From: an uncultured Alphaproteobacteria bacterium
GTDB taxonomy: Bacteria; Pseudomonadota; Alphaproteobacteria; HIMB59; GCA-002718135
DNA: 53,730 bases
Assembly (NCBI GenBank): GCA_902540265.1
Contig: CACBLW010000008.1
Span: 1 to 53,730, forward strand
Direction of reading: 5' to 3'
Positions 1 to 9,230 of this stretch are shown piece after piece. The position numbers and the translations under genes were made by a program. Below the pieces are notes generated by a model, which was given only the letters and a program-made list of their open reading frames with translations, made no database searches and was not told where the DNA came from. Each line of letters begins with the position of its first letter. Position 1 is the stretch's first letter.

Positions 1-621
1 TGTTTACTTATTGGGTTCCCATTATCTTTTTATATTGCGACTTCAAATATCAGATTAAGAAATATTTTATTAGTTTTAGTAGTTATTCCATTTTGGTCAT
101 CATTTTTATTAAGAGTATATGCATGGAAAATAATTTTACAGAATAATGGAATTTTAAATGTAATACTTCTAAACCTAGGCATAACATTAGAGCCACTTCA
201 GTTATTATACAATCAATACGCTGTTATCATGGGAATTGTATACACTTATTTACCTTTGATGATTTTACCACTTTATGGATACTTAAATAAATTTGATTTA
301 AATTTAATTGAAGCATCTAAAGATTTAGGACTAAATCGTATTAAAACTTTTTTTAAAGTTATACTTCCTTTGTCTGTTCCAGGAATTGTTGCTGGATCTT
401 TATTAGTTTTTATACCTGTTGTTGGAGAATTTATTATACCTGAAATGTTAGGCGGTAGTGATAGATTGTATTATGGAAAAATATTATGGGAGGAATTCTT
501 TGTTAATAGAAATTGGCCAGGTGCTAGTGCTTTAGCTTTTAGTGGAATTATTATTTTGGTTTTACCAATTGTTATTTTTCAAATACTTTATTCTCGTTGG
601 AGTCAAAAAAATGAAATCTAG
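1..621 (+). CDS. potB: Putrescine/spermidine ABC transporter permease, PotB/PotH type (5' partial)
   Basis: Inner-membrane permease subunit of a polyamine ABC importer. The reading frame is open from base 1, so the gene begins upstream of the window; about 206 codons are visible. Several hydrophobic segments are present, and the cytoplasmic EAA loop that contacts the ATPase is seen (EASKDLGLNRIK, then LPLSVPGI), as in PotB/PotH. The next gene is the matching second permease and starts inside the last 11 bases of this one (ATG at 611). Polyamine specificity is inferred from the PotB-like sequence and from the adjacent gamma-glutamylputrescine genes. The ATPase and binding-protein genes are presumably upstream. 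Confidence 0.85.
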   Translation, partial: CLLIGFPLSFYIATSNIRLRNILLVLVVIPFWSSFLLRVYAWKIILQNNGILNVILLNLGITLEPLQLLYNQYAVIMGIVYTYLPLMILPLYGYLNKFDLNLIEASKDLGLNRIKTFFKVILPLSVPGIVAGSLLVFIPVVGEFIIPEMLGGSDRLYYGKILWEEFFVNRNWPGASALAFSGIIILVLPIVIFQILYSRWSQKNEI

Positions 622-1405
622 TTTAATTAAAAGTACAGTTATTTTTTTAGGTTTATTTTTTTTATATTTCCCAATTTTAGTTTTAATTTTTTACTCATTT
701 AACGAAAATAAGAGAGTAATGGTTTGGAAAGGATTTTCTTTAAGATGGTACAATGAATTATTTAATAATGAACAAATAATTGAGGCATTTATTATTAGTA
801 TTAAAATTGCAGCTTTATCTGCAACTTTTGCTACAATTTTAGGAGTTATGATTGGATATTCACTTGTAAGAATAAGAAAAATTCCTTTTAAATCATTCTA
901 TATTTTTCTTTCTTCAACACCTTTGGTTTTACCAGAATTAATTTTAGGTCTTTCAATGTTACTTTTTTTTATAACCTTAAATAATCTAATTGGATTTCCA
1001 TCATCTAGAGGACAATTAACTATTTTCATATCACACGTTACTTTTTGTATTGCATTTGTCGCAATTATTATTCAAGCAAGATTAACTGACTTTAACAAAA
1101 ATATTGAGGAAGCTGCGATGGATCTAGGCTATAATTATACCAAGGTACTATATAAAATAACTTTACCAATAATTTTACCTACTATTATTGCTGGTTGGTT
1201 ATTAGCTTTTACAATTTCTTTAGATGATCTAGTTGTTGCTAGTTTTACTACTGGGCCTGGTGCTAACACATTGCCAATTGTAGTTTTTTCTAAAGTTAGA
1301 TTAGGATTGAGTCCTGAAGTAAACGCATTATCAGCAATTTTAATGTTTGCTTTAATAATAATTGGTTTATTTTATTTTTATTTTAATAAAAAATTTAAAC
1401 ATTAA
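611..1405 (+). CDS. potC: Putrescine/spermidine ABC transporter permease, PotC/PotI type
   Basis: Second inner-membrane permease of the polyamine importer, 264 residues, the usual length for PotC/PotI. It starts with a hydrophobic segment (about residues 6-27), has about six membrane helices, and carries the EAA loop near residue 175 (EEAAMDLGYNYTKV, then LPIILPTI). An upstream in-frame codon at 542 would lengthen it inside potB, but the ATG at 611 gives the normal N-terminus and the usual overlap of 11 bases, so I chose it. Its 3' end overlaps the convergent puuA by 11 bp. The spacing indicates co-translation with potB. Confidence 0.9.
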   Translation: MKSSLIKSTVIFLGLFFLYFPILVLIFYSFNENKRVMVWKGFSLRWYNELFNNEQIIEAFIISIKIAALSATFATILGVMIGYSLVRIRKIPFKSFYIFLSSTPLVLPELILGLSMLLFFITLNNLIGFPSSRGQLTIFISHVTFCIAFVAIIIQARLTDFNKNIEEAAMDLGYNYTKVLYKITLPIILPTIIAGWLLAFTISLDDLVVASFTTGPGANTLPIVVFSKVRLGLSPEVNALSAILMFALIIIGLFYFYFNKKFKH

Positions 1406-2762
1406 GTAATAAATATTCTCGCTCCCAAGAACTTATGACAGATAAATAAGCTTGATACTCGACTCTTCTTATTGCAGCAATCGACCTTATAAATTTTTCA
1501 TTAAATATGGATTTTATATCTTCATCATTTTCAAAGAGAGTTAATGATTCATCCATATTCTTAGGAAGATTAGAATTTTTATCTTTAAATGCACTATCTT
1601 TAGTTTCTGGATTTGGTTTTAAATTATTTTTCATTCCTAAATATCCTGAAGCTAAATTAGCTGCAAAAACTAGATATGGATTTGTATCAGATCCAGGAAT
1701 TCTATTTTCAATACGCATATTCTTTTCCTCAATTGATGGAATTCTAAAACCACAACTTCTATTACCTATTCCCCATTTAACATTTTTAGGAGCACCCCAA
1801 GTTGCAAACAATCTTCTAAAGGAATTTATATTTGGAGCATATATTGGCATTAATAATGGAGTATATTTTTCCAAACCGCCTAAATAGTTTTTCATTTTTT
1901 TTGAAATTTTAGTTGATTGATTAAAAAAAATATTTTTATTTTTTTCATTATATATTGATTGATGTATGTGCATTGCACTACCAGGTTGGTTCTCCATAGG
2001 TTTTGCCATAAATGTTGCATGAAGTTTATGTTTCAAAGCCGACTGTCTTAGAGTTCGTTTAAATAAAAATACCTGGTCTGCTAGATCTAAAGGATCACCA
2101 TGTTGAAAATTAATTTCCATTTGAGCTGAGCCAGATTCATGATTAATAGTATCAATTTCAATATTTTGAGCTTCACAATAGTTATATACATCCTCAAAAA
2201 GATGATCAAATTCGTTCACAGCATCTATACCCAAGGCTTGCTTACCTGTTTCTTGTCTACCTGATTGACCCACTGGCACTTCAAGGGGGTAGTCTGAGTC
2301 AGCATTAGGTTTCACTAAATAAAATTCTAACTCTGGCGAAACAATTGGAGTTAATTTATCTTTTTTATAAAGTTTAAGAATATTTTTTAGAGCATTCCTA
2401 CTAGAATTTATAACATCATCTCCGTTAAGATTTATTGCATCACAGATAATTTGTGCAGTAGGGTCGTCGTACCATGGCACTACTCTCATTGTATCAAAAT
2501 CTGGTTTTAAAATTACATCAATATCAGTTGGATTGTAAACACTTCTTGGTAAAGCACCAGCCGAGTCCTCAGTTGCATAATCTCCTGATATCGTTTGAAT
2601 AAAAGTTGACTGAGGTAATCTGTGACTTTCATCTTCAAGTCCTTTTAAAAATTTATTAGTTGGTAAAATTTTTCCCCTTGCTATACCTCCAAGATCTGGA
2701 ACTAAACATTCAACTTCTGTAATAGAGTTTTCATGAAACCAATTTTGAAATTTTTCAATCAT
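1395..2762 (-). CDS. puuA: Gamma-glutamylputrescine synthetase (glutamine synthetase family)
   Basis: A glutamine-synthetase-fold ligase that joins glutamate to putrescine using ATP, the first step of the Puu putrescine-degradation route; cytoplasmic. At 455 residues it has the length of PuuA/type III-like GS proteins. Visible signature segments are ELEFYL at residues 144-149, GSAQMEINF at 211-219 (metal/substrate site) and GSAMHIHQS at 261-269 (the GS HxHxS ATP-binding motif), followed by a NPYLVFAANLASG segment near the C-terminus. It lies between polyamine permease genes and a PuuB-like oxidase, which favours putrescine over other amines. A related glutamylamide ligase acting on another amine cannot be excluded. 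Confidence 0.85.
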   Translation of the reverse strand: MIEKFQNWFHENSITEVECLVPDLGGIARGKILPTNKFLKGLEDESHRLPQSTFIQTISGDYATEDSAGALPRSVYNPTDIDVILKPDFDTMRVVPWYDDPTAQIICDAINLNGDDVINSSRNALKNILKLYKKDKLTPIVSPELEFYLVKPNADSDYPLEVPVGQSGRQETGKQALGIDAVNEFDHLFEDVYNYCEAQNIEIDTINHESGSAQMEINFQHGDPLDLADQVFLFKRTLRQSALKHKLHATFMAKPMENQPGSAMHIHQSIYNEKNKNIFFNQSTKISKKMKNYLGGLEKYTPLLMPIYAPNINSFRRLFATWGAPKNVKWGIGNRSCGFRIPSIEEKNMRIENRIPGSDTNPYLVFAANLASGYLGMKNNLKPNPETKDSAFKDKNSNLPKNMDESLTLFENDEDIKSIFNEKFIRSIAAIRRVEYQAYLSVISSWEREYLLLNV

Positions 2763-2812
2763 ATTGAGACTGTTTGTTTACTAATTATTGTTAAACCATT
2801 AAAGATAAGTAA

Positions 2813-4135
2813 ATGTTTACTACAAAAAAAAGGACCTTTAATCAACATGATAATGAAAAAGAGAGTTTTTATAAATTTTCAGCACCTAATTTTCCTAATC
2901 AAATTAAATTAAATGAGAATATTTCAACTGATGTATGTATTATTGGAGGTGGTTTAACAGGTATTTCTTCAGCATTAAATTTATCTAATCAAGGTTTATC
3001 AATAACGATTTTGGAAGCAAATAAAGTTGGATCTGGTGCTTCTGGTAGGAATGGCGGTCAACTAGGAATTGGAATGAGAAAAGATCAATTCTACTTAGAA
3101 AAAAAATTTGGTATTGAAAAAGCAAAATTTTTTTGGAAAGTTGGATTAGAAGCTGTTTCAAATGTAGTTAATTTAATTGAAAAATACAAAATTGACTGTG
3201 CGCTTAGACAAGGTGTTCTTCATGTAGGCAACACAAAAAAAGATTATAAATATTTTCAAGATGAAATTGAGCATATGCAGAAGAATTATAATTATAATAA
3301 TTTTGAATACTTTGACCACAATTCAATAAGAGATGAAGTTAATAGTGACAGATATTTTTCTGGAATGCTTTTAAAGGATTCTTATCATTTAAACCCATTA
3401 AAACTGACATATGGTTTAGCAGAACAGTGTTTAGCAAATGGTATAAATATATATGAAAATTCTCCGGCTGATAAAATTGTTGATAATCAAAAAGAAGTTA
3501 TAATTCACTCTGGAAAAAATATTATTAAAGCAAAGAAAGTAATTATTGGTTGCAATGGTTATCTTGACAATCTTTTAGGATCAAAGAGAAATTATTTTAT
3601 GCCTATAAATAATTATATTATTGCAACAGAACCTCTCGGAAAAGATCTGGCAAGTAAATTAATCAAAAGAAATTGTGGCGTAATAGATTCTAGATTTATG
3701 ATTGATTATTATAGATTTTCAGAAGACTACAGACTTCTTTTTGGAGGACCTGAAACAATTACATCTCATTTTGTAAAAGATGCAAAGAGTTTTGTCTCTA
3801 AACGAATGTATAAAGTTTTTCCTGAATTAAAAAAATTTAAAATTGAATTTTCTTGGGGAGGTACCTTGGCAATATCAATAAATAGATTGCCCATTTTTGG
3901 AACTATAATGAATCAAAAGTTATATTATGCTCATGCTTACTCTGGGCATGGGTTAGCTATGAGTATTATGGGAGGAAAAATGGTAGCTGAAAAAATTTTA
4001 AATAAATCAAATAATTTTGATATGTTTGAGCAAATTAATCATTTTAAAATTCCAGGTGGCAACATGTTTAGAAGACCATTGTATTCTTCAGCCATTATTT
4101 ATTATAGGTTAATGGATTATTTAAATAGATTGTAA
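2813..4135 (+). CDS. puuB: FAD-dependent oxidoreductase, gamma-glutamylputrescine oxidase (PuuB-like)
   Basis: A DAO-family flavoprotein, 440 residues, expected to oxidise gamma-glutamylputrescine to gamma-glutamyl-aminobutyraldehyde with release of ammonia and peroxide. The N-terminal Rossmann motif is GGGLTG at residues 45-50, and GASGRNGGQ at 75-83 is characteristic of the PuuB/OrdL group. The C-terminal SGHGLAMSIMGGKMVAE segment is the second FAD-contacting region. It is divergent from puuA across a 50-bp gap that should hold both promoters. PuuC (aldehyde dehydrogenase) and PuuD (hydrolase) are not in the window. The stop codon abuts the convergent TsaC gene. Confidence 0.85.
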   Translation: MFTTKKRTFNQHDNEKESFYKFSAPNFPNQIKLNENISTDVCIIGGGLTGISSALNLSNQGLSITILEANKVGSGASGRNGGQLGIGMRKDQFYLEKKFGIEKAKFFWKVGLEAVSNVVNLIEKYKIDCALRQGVLHVGNTKKDYKYFQDEIEHMQKNYNYNNFEYFDHNSIRDEVNSDRYFSGMLLKDSYHLNPLKLTYGLAEQCLANGINIYENSPADKIVDNQKEVIIHSGKNIIKAKKVIIGCNGYLDNLLGSKRNYFMPINNYIIATEPLGKDLASKLIKRNCGVIDSRFMIDYYRFSEDYRLLFGGPETITSHFVKDAKSFVSKRMYKVFPELKKFKIEFSWGGTLAISINRLPIFGTIMNQKLYYAHAYSGHGLAMSIMGGKMVAEKILNKSNNFDMFEQINHFKIPGGNMFRRPLYSSAIIYYRLMDYLNRL

Positions 4136-5053
4136 TTATTTAATTGCTCTTCTTAATCTGTCATTTATAGTTTTGCCAAGCCCTTTATCAGGTATTTCTA
4201 CTACAGCAATTTTTTTGCATCTACTTTGATCTAATTTATGAAGATAATGATAAAAATTTTTTGCTGCTTCATTTAAATTTTTTTTATTACTCAAATTTAA
4301 ATTAATTATTTTAGATTTTAATTTATTATTGCCAAAATTTAATAAACCTTCATTTTTTAGTATTCTTTTAGCATTCATTCTTATTGGCTTTAAAGTTGAG
4401 TAATGTTTTTTTAAATTACCAGGAGAAATAGATGATTTCTTTTTAATTTTTACTTTTGCATATTTTTTTAGCTCTTCAACAGTTATGCTGCCATATCTTA
4501 ATACTTCAATTTCATTATTGGTATCAATTCTAACAACTGTGGACTCTAGTCCATGAGAAGACTGTTTATCTTTTAAAACAAATATTTTTTTTACTAGAAT
4601 AGGATCGATATCCATAATATTGGTTACGGAAGTTCTTTCTGACAGATTAGCACTAGGGGCTGCAATAGGTAGGTCAAATAAAGTAATTAATTTTTTTGCC
4701 AACTTATTACCGGGAATTCTGCAGCCAACTAAAGTTGAGTTGTTAGATACTAATTTTGATATTTTAGAATTTTTCTTTTTTTTTAATATTATTGTCAAAG
4801 GACCAGGCCAGAATGTTGAACCTAATTTTTTTTCAAATTTATTTAAAATAAAATATTTTTCTATTTGTTTAATACTTTTAAAGTGACAGATAATTGGATT
4901 ACTTCGTGGTCTTTTTTTTACTTTAAAAATAGATTTTACAGCCTCATCATTTGTTGCATCTGCTCCAAGACCAAATACTGTTTCTGTGGGAAATATTACA
5001 AGTTCTCCACTGCTTAATAATTTTTTTGCAATATCTAACTTATTTTTTTTCAT
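4136..5053 (-). CDS. tsaC: L-threonylcarbamoyladenylate synthase (Sua5/TsaC family, long form)
   Basis: Makes threonylcarbamoyl-AMP from threonine, bicarbonate and ATP for the t6A37 modification of ANN-decoding tRNAs. The YrdC-like domain is at the N-terminus: FPTETVFGLG at residues 21-30, the basic KKRPRSNP at 46-53, then an APSAN segment. At 305 residues it is longer than a bare TsaC (about 190), so it carries a Sua5-type C-terminal extension. The gene is monocistronic, convergent with puuB (adjacent stops) and divergent from the ParA gene. The partners TsaB, TsaD and TsaE are not in this window. Confidence 0.9.
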   Translation of the reverse strand: MKKNKLDIAKKLLSSGELVIFPTETVFGLGADATNDEAVKSIFKVKKRPRSNPIICHFKSIKQIEKYFILNKFEKKLGSTFWPGPLTIILKKKKNSKISKLVSNNSTLVGCRIPGNKLAKKLITLFDLPIAAPSANLSERTSVTNIMDIDPILVKKIFVLKDKQSSHGLESTVVRIDTNNEIEVLRYGSITVEELKKYAKVKIKKKSSISPGNLKKHYSTLKPIRMNAKRILKNEGLLNFGNNKLKSKIINLNLSNKKNLNEAAKNFYHYLHKLDQSRCKKIAVVEIPDKGLGKTINDRLRRAIK

Positions 5054-5110
5054 ATTTTTTTATAAAATGTTTCCATCTATCTTTAAAATAGTTATTATCA
5101 ATACTTGTAT

Positions 5111-5743
5111 ATGGGAAAAGTTATAGCATTTTCGAATCAAAAAGGTGGTTCAGGTAAATCGACTCTTTCAGCAAATTTATCAGTTTTGTGGAGCAATAGT
5201 GGTTACAAAGTAGCTGTTATAGATGCTGATGCACAAAAAAGTCTATCATATTGGCTTGAAGCAAGAAAATCTTATTATGGTGAAGATGATATTGGAATAA
5301 CTCAATTAAATTTTGATATAAGGAATTTAATAGATGAAATTAAAGCCATAAAAAGAAAGTACGACTTTATAATAATTGATAGCCCTCCATCTATAACTTT
5401 TGAAACAATGCAGGTTGTAAAAGCTTCTGATAGGGTATTTGTTCCAGTACAACCAAGTCCAGTAGACTTAATGGCTACACTTCCTTTTTTAAAAATTGCA
5501 AAACAAGAAAGAAAAAATCCAATAATTATTCTTAATAGAGTGATGCCGAGAGCAAAATTAACTGACGCAATGATTTTGCGTTTAAGATATGCTGGTGCTA
5601 AAATTGCTCGCTCCCGACTGTCTAGCAAAGTATTATTTGCTGAAACATTCTCAGTTGGAAGGGGTGTAGTAGATATAAGTGTTACATCAGATGCTTCAAA
5701 AGAAATAATTAATGTTGGAAACGAAATTTTAAGAAATTTCTAA
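5111..5743 (+). CDS. ParA/MinD-family P-loop ATPase (orphan)
   Basis: A cytoplasmic ATPase of the ParA family, about 210 residues. The deviant Walker A motif KGGSGKST is at residues 11-18, with the signature lysine of dimerising ParA/MinD proteins, and a Walker B-like IIIDSPPS follows near residue 95. I start it at the ATG at 5111; a TTG at 5105 is in frame but adds only two residues. No parB, parS-like repeat or minCE gene is nearby, so the partner is unknown. ParA relatives of this size position plasmids, chemoreceptor arrays or other cargoes, or assist chromosome segregation. It is followed after 4 bp by glmU, suggesting co-transcription. Confidence 0.85.
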   Translation: MGKVIAFSNQKGGSGKSTLSANLSVLWSNSGYKVAVIDADAQKSLSYWLEARKSYYGEDDIGITQLNFDIRNLIDEIKAIKRKYDFIIIDSPPSITFETMQVVKASDRVFVPVQPSPVDLMATLPFLKIAKQERKNPIIILNRVMPRAKLTDAMILRLRYAGAKIARSRLSSKVLFAETFSVGRGVVDISVTSDASKEIINVGNEILRNF

Positions 5744-5747
5744 CCTA

Positions 5748-7046
5748 ATGTCTGATATTACAACTGTTATACTTGCTGCAGGCAATAGTACGAGATTTAA
5801 AGCAAGTAAATCAAAACTTTTTTATCCATTATGCGGTTTACCAATTGTTTCACATATTTTTAATATTGCAAAAAAAATATCTGGTAAAAATATATTAGTT
5901 GTATCTAATGAAAAAAATAAAGAAGAATTAAAGTTAATATTAAATACCTCAAAGTTAGTTGTTCAAAAAAAACAAAAAGGAACCGCTGATGCAATTGAGC
6001 AAGTTAAAAAATATGTTAAATCAAAAAATATTTTAATTTTATTTGGTGATACGCCTTTAGTTGAAGTTAAAGATATAAGAAAACTAGTAAGTAAATTTAA
6101 AAAAAGTAAAGCGAAAGCTTCATTAATTGCATTTAATACTTTAGAGCCACATGGTTATGGTAGGTTATTATTAAATAACAACTACGTTGAAGAAATAATT
6201 GAGCAAATCAATTTAAAACCTGAACAAAAAAAAATCAATTTATGTAATTCTGGTATTTTGATAGCAAATACTAAATTATTATTTGATAATTTAAAAAATA
6301 TTAAAGAAAATAAAATTAAAAAAGAAAGATATCTTCCTGATATATGCAAAATTTTTTCAAAAAAAAATATTCCTATCAATTATATTGAGTGCAACAAAGA
6401 AACAATGTTGGGCATAAATACATTGGATGATTTTAATGTTGTACAAAATATTTTGCAAAAAAAATACGTAAAAAATTTTATAAAAAATGGAGTCAATTTT
6501 TTAAAACCCAATACTTGTTATTTAAGCCATGACACCAAAATTGAACCTAGTGTTACAATTGAAAGCAATGTTACAATAAAGGAAAAAACAATTATAAAAA
6601 AAGGTTCAATAATTAAAAGTAATTCATACTTAGAAGAGGTTACAATAGATGAAAATTCACATATTGGTCCAAGTGCTAGATTAAGACCAAAAACAAAAAT
6701 CGGAAAAAAATCAAAGATTGGTAACTTTGTTGAAATAAAAAATTCTAAAATTGGAAATAATGTTTCTATTGCTCATCTTTCATATGTTGGAGATTCAGAA
6801 ATAGGAAATAATGTGAATATAGGTGCTGGCACAATAACTTGTAACTATGATGGAAAGAAAAAACACAAAACGATAATAAAAGATAATGTATTTATAGGTT
6901 CAAACACATCACTCATTGCTCCAGTTGTAATTGAGTCTAAATCTAGAATTGGCGCAGGTAGTGTTATCACTAAAAATATTCCCAAAAATTCACTTGCTAT
7001 TGAAAGATCAGCCTTAAAAATTCTAAGAAATAAAAGATCTAAATAA
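5748..7046 (+). CDS. glmU: Bifunctional GlmU: GlcN-1-P acetyltransferase / GlcNAc-1-P uridyltransferase
   Basis: Produces UDP-N-acetylglucosamine for peptidoglycan and lipid A in two steps. The N-terminal half is a nucleotidyltransferase (VILAAGNSTRF, a variant of the usual GxGTRM loop; FGDTPLVE near residue 101). The C-terminal half is a left-handed beta helix of hexapeptide repeats, with the acetyl-CoA region GAGTITCNYDGKKKHKT typical of GlmU. The protein has 432 residues, slightly shorter than the E. coli enzyme. It sits 4 bp behind the ParA gene. Glucosamine-6-phosphate synthase (glmS) and GlmM are not in the window. Confidence 0.93.
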   Translation: MSDITTVILAAGNSTRFKASKSKLFYPLCGLPIVSHIFNIAKKISGKNILVVSNEKNKEELKLILNTSKLVVQKKQKGTADAIEQVKKYVKSKNILILFGDTPLVEVKDIRKLVSKFKKSKAKASLIAFNTLEPHGYGRLLLNNNYVEEIIEQINLKPEQKKINLCNSGILIANTKLLFDNLKNIKENKIKKERYLPDICKIFSKKNIPINYIECNKETMLGINTLDDFNVVQNILQKKYVKNFIKNGVNFLKPNTCYLSHDTKIEPSVTIESNVTIKEKTIIKKGSIIKSNSYLEEVTIDENSHIGPSARLRPKTKIGKKSKIGNFVEIKNSKIGNNVSIAHLSYVGDSEIGNNVNIGAGTITCNYDGKKKHKTIIKDNVFIGSNTSLIAPVVIESKSRIGAGSVITKNIPKNSLAIERSALKILRNKRSK

Positions 7047-7093
7047 TAACCCTTGTTTCAAGATATATTAGGGTTTATGAGCCTTTTCAAATT

Positions 7094-8467
7094 ATGAGCG
7101 ATAAATGGTCACCAAATAGTTGGAGAAATAAAAATGCTCTTCATATGCCTAACTATCAGAATGAAGATCATCTAAATAAAACTCTAAATGAAATTTCCAA
7201 ATATCCACCTTTAGTTTTTGCTGGAGAAGCGAGACTATTAAAAAAGAAACTTGGAGAAGTTTCAAACGGAAATGCTTTTTTATTACAAGGTGGGGATTGT
7301 GCAGAAAGTTTTGCAGATTTTCATCCAGATAATATTAGAGATACATTTAAAGTAATTTTACAAATGGCTGTTGTATTAACGTTTGGCGCTTCTTGTCCAA
7401 TTGTTAAAGTAGGAAGAATTGCTGGACAATTTGCAAAGCCAAGATCATCTGCTACAGAAGTTATTAATGATTTAGAACTTGAGTCTTATAAAGGCGATAT
7501 AATTAATGGGATAGACTTCAATCAAAAAGACAGAGATCCTAATCCAGATAGATTGATTCAAGCATACAATCAGTCTGCATCAACACTTAATCTATTAAGA
7601 GCTTTTTCTCAAGGTGGGTTTGCTAATTTAAATAAAATACATCAATGGAACCTAAATTTTGTTAAAGGTGAGAATGCTGCTAAATTTAGAGAGATATCTT
7701 CTAGAATTGACGAATGCTTATCTTTTATGGAGGCATGTGGAATAAATGGAAACAGTGTAAGACAATTAAATGAAACAGACTTCTTTACAAGTCATGAAGC
7801 TTTACTTCTTCAATATGAGGAAGCATTAACAAGAATAGATAGTACTTCAGGTAAGTGGTACGATGTTTCAGCTCACATGTTGTGGGTAGGTGACAGAACA
7901 CGACAACTTGATGGAGCACATATTGAATTTTTAAGAGGTATTGAGAACCCTATAGGTATTAAAGTGGGTCCAAGCACAAAGACAGAAGAACTATTAAAGA
8001 TATTAGATGTGTTGAATCCAAATAATGAGTCTGGAAAAATAACGCTGATATGTAGAATGGGTCATGAAAAAGTTAGTGGAATACTTCCAAAAATAATTAG
8101 ATCAGTTAATTCAACTGGTAAAAATGTTGTTTGGACTTGTGACCCCATGCATGGAAATACTATCAAATCTAACACGGGTTTTAAAACTAGGCCATTAAAA
8201 GATATAATTTCTGAAATTCAGCAATTTTTTCAAATTCACAGAAGCGAAGGAACATATCCAGGTGGCGTCCATTTAGAAATGACTGGTCAAGATGTTACAG
8301 AATGTATGGGAGGTCTTCAAGAAATAACAGATGAAGATCTAAAAAATAGATATCATACATATTGCGATCCGAGACTAAATGCCTCGCAGTCTCTAGAATT
8401 GGCTTTTTTATTATCAGATTTTTTAAAGGAAGAAAAATTCCTCTCAAAGCAATCTTCAAATTTATAA
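7094..8467 (+). CDS. Class II 3-deoxy-7-phosphoheptulonate (DAHP) synthase
   Basis: First enzyme of the shikimate pathway, condensing phosphoenolpyruvate with erythrose-4-phosphate. The protein has 457 residues and the plant/actinobacterial class II pattern: WSPNSWRNK at the N-terminus, LLQGGDCAESF near residue 65, a central VKVGRIAGQFAKPRS segment, VWTCDPMHGNT near residue 350 and GGVHLEMTGQDVTEC near residue 395. Class II enzymes are common in Alphaproteobacteria. A possible promoter (TTGTTT at 7053-7058, TATGAG at 7076-7081) lies just before the ATG. The gene heads a run with nadE, gltX and cimA. Confidence 0.93.
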   Translation: MSDKWSPNSWRNKNALHMPNYQNEDHLNKTLNEISKYPPLVFAGEARLLKKKLGEVSNGNAFLLQGGDCAESFADFHPDNIRDTFKVILQMAVVLTFGASCPIVKVGRIAGQFAKPRSSATEVINDLELESYKGDIINGIDFNQKDRDPNPDRLIQAYNQSASTLNLLRAFSQGGFANLNKIHQWNLNFVKGENAAKFREISSRIDECLSFMEACGINGNSVRQLNETDFFTSHEALLLQYEEALTRIDSTSGKWYDVSAHMLWVGDRTRQLDGAHIEFLRGIENPIGIKVGPSTKTEELLKILDVLNPNNESGKITLICRMGHEKVSGILPKIIRSVNSTGKNVVWTCDPMHGNTIKSNTGFKTRPLKDIISEIQQFFQIHRSEGTYPGGVHLEMTGQDVTECMGGLQEITDEDLKNRYHTYCDPRLNASQSLELAFLLSDFLKEEKFLSKQSSNL

Positions 8468-8488
8468 ATTTTTATTTATATATTACAT

Positions 8489-9229
8489 ATGAATTCAAAA
8501 GATAAAATTTTATATATTTCTAATTGGATTAAAGATTACGCTAAATCTATAAATAATAGTCCAACTACACTAGTAATAGGAGTGTCAGGAGGAGTTGACT
8601 CAGCTCTTACTAGCACCTTATGTGCTCAAACTGGTTTAAAAACTATAGCTGTTTCAATGCCTATTAAGCAAAACTCATCACAACATGATTTAAGTTTAAG
8701 ACATTTAGAATTTTTAGAGCAAAATTACCCAAATGTTGAAACAAAAATAATCGAGCTAGATAATGTTTTTAAAACATTTCAAAATACGATGCAAAATTTT
8801 GATAGTGAGTTAGCTTTTGCAAATTCAAGATCTAGACTAAGAATGGTAACTCTATACCAAATAGCTCAAAGTAATAATGGTATAGTTGTTGGTACTGGAA
8901 ATAAAGTTGAAGATTTTGGTGTTGGATTTTATACAAAATATGGTGATGGAGGCGTAGATATATCGCCAATAGCAGATTGTACTAAAACTGAGGTGTGGGA
9001 ATTAGCCGAAGAAATTGGGGTTATAAAAGATATTATTAGCGCAGCACCGACAGATGGTTTATGGGATGATAGTAGAAATGATGAAAGCCAGCTTGGTCTT
9101 TCATATAAGCAATTAGAAGAAGCAATGGAAAATAAATCTAGTGAATACTACAGTAGATACGAAGAAATTAGAAAGCCAAATCTTCATAAGATGAAGCCTA
9201 TTCCCGTTTGCGAAATTCCTAAAGAATAA
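8489..9229 (+). CDS. nadE: NAD(+) synthase, ammonia-dependent type
   Basis: Catalyses the last step of NAD biosynthesis, amidating deamido-NAD. The PP-loop SGGVDS is at residues 33-38. The deamido-NAD site segment (GTGNKVEDFGVGFYTKYGDG) is near residue 135. At 246 residues it has only the synthetase domain; the N-terminal glutaminase (nitrilase) domain of the larger NadE enzymes is missing, so it should use free ammonia. It follows the DAHP synthase gene after 21 bp and precedes gltX by 1 bp. The window also encodes an NAD kinase. Confidence 0.92.
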   Translation: MNSKDKILYISNWIKDYAKSINNSPTTLVIGVSGGVDSALTSTLCAQTGLKTIAVSMPIKQNSSQHDLSLRHLEFLEQNYPNVETKIIELDNVFKTFQNTMQNFDSELAFANSRSRLRMVTLYQIAQSNNGIVVGTGNKVEDFGVGFYTKYGDGGVDISPIADCTKTEVWELAEEIGVIKDIISAAPTDGLWDDSRNDESQLGLSYKQLEEAMENKSSEYYSRYEEIRKPNLHKMKPIPVCEIPKE

Positions 9230-9230
9230 T

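Noticed and set aside
542..610. An upstream in-frame start for the second polyamine permease
   Set aside because: The extension lies within the first permease gene and adds a non-conserved stretch; the ATG at 611 gives the usual PotC N-terminus.
1507..1887. A 126-codon open frame on the plus strand
   Set aside because: It lies wholly antisense within puuA, which has clear glutamine-synthetase motifs; the frame is a shadow of that gene.
7048..7075. Inverted repeat AACCCT/AGGGTT between glmU and the DAHP synthase gene, as a terminator
   Set aside because: The stem is only 6 bp with a 16-base loop and no T run; it also overlaps the likely promoter.
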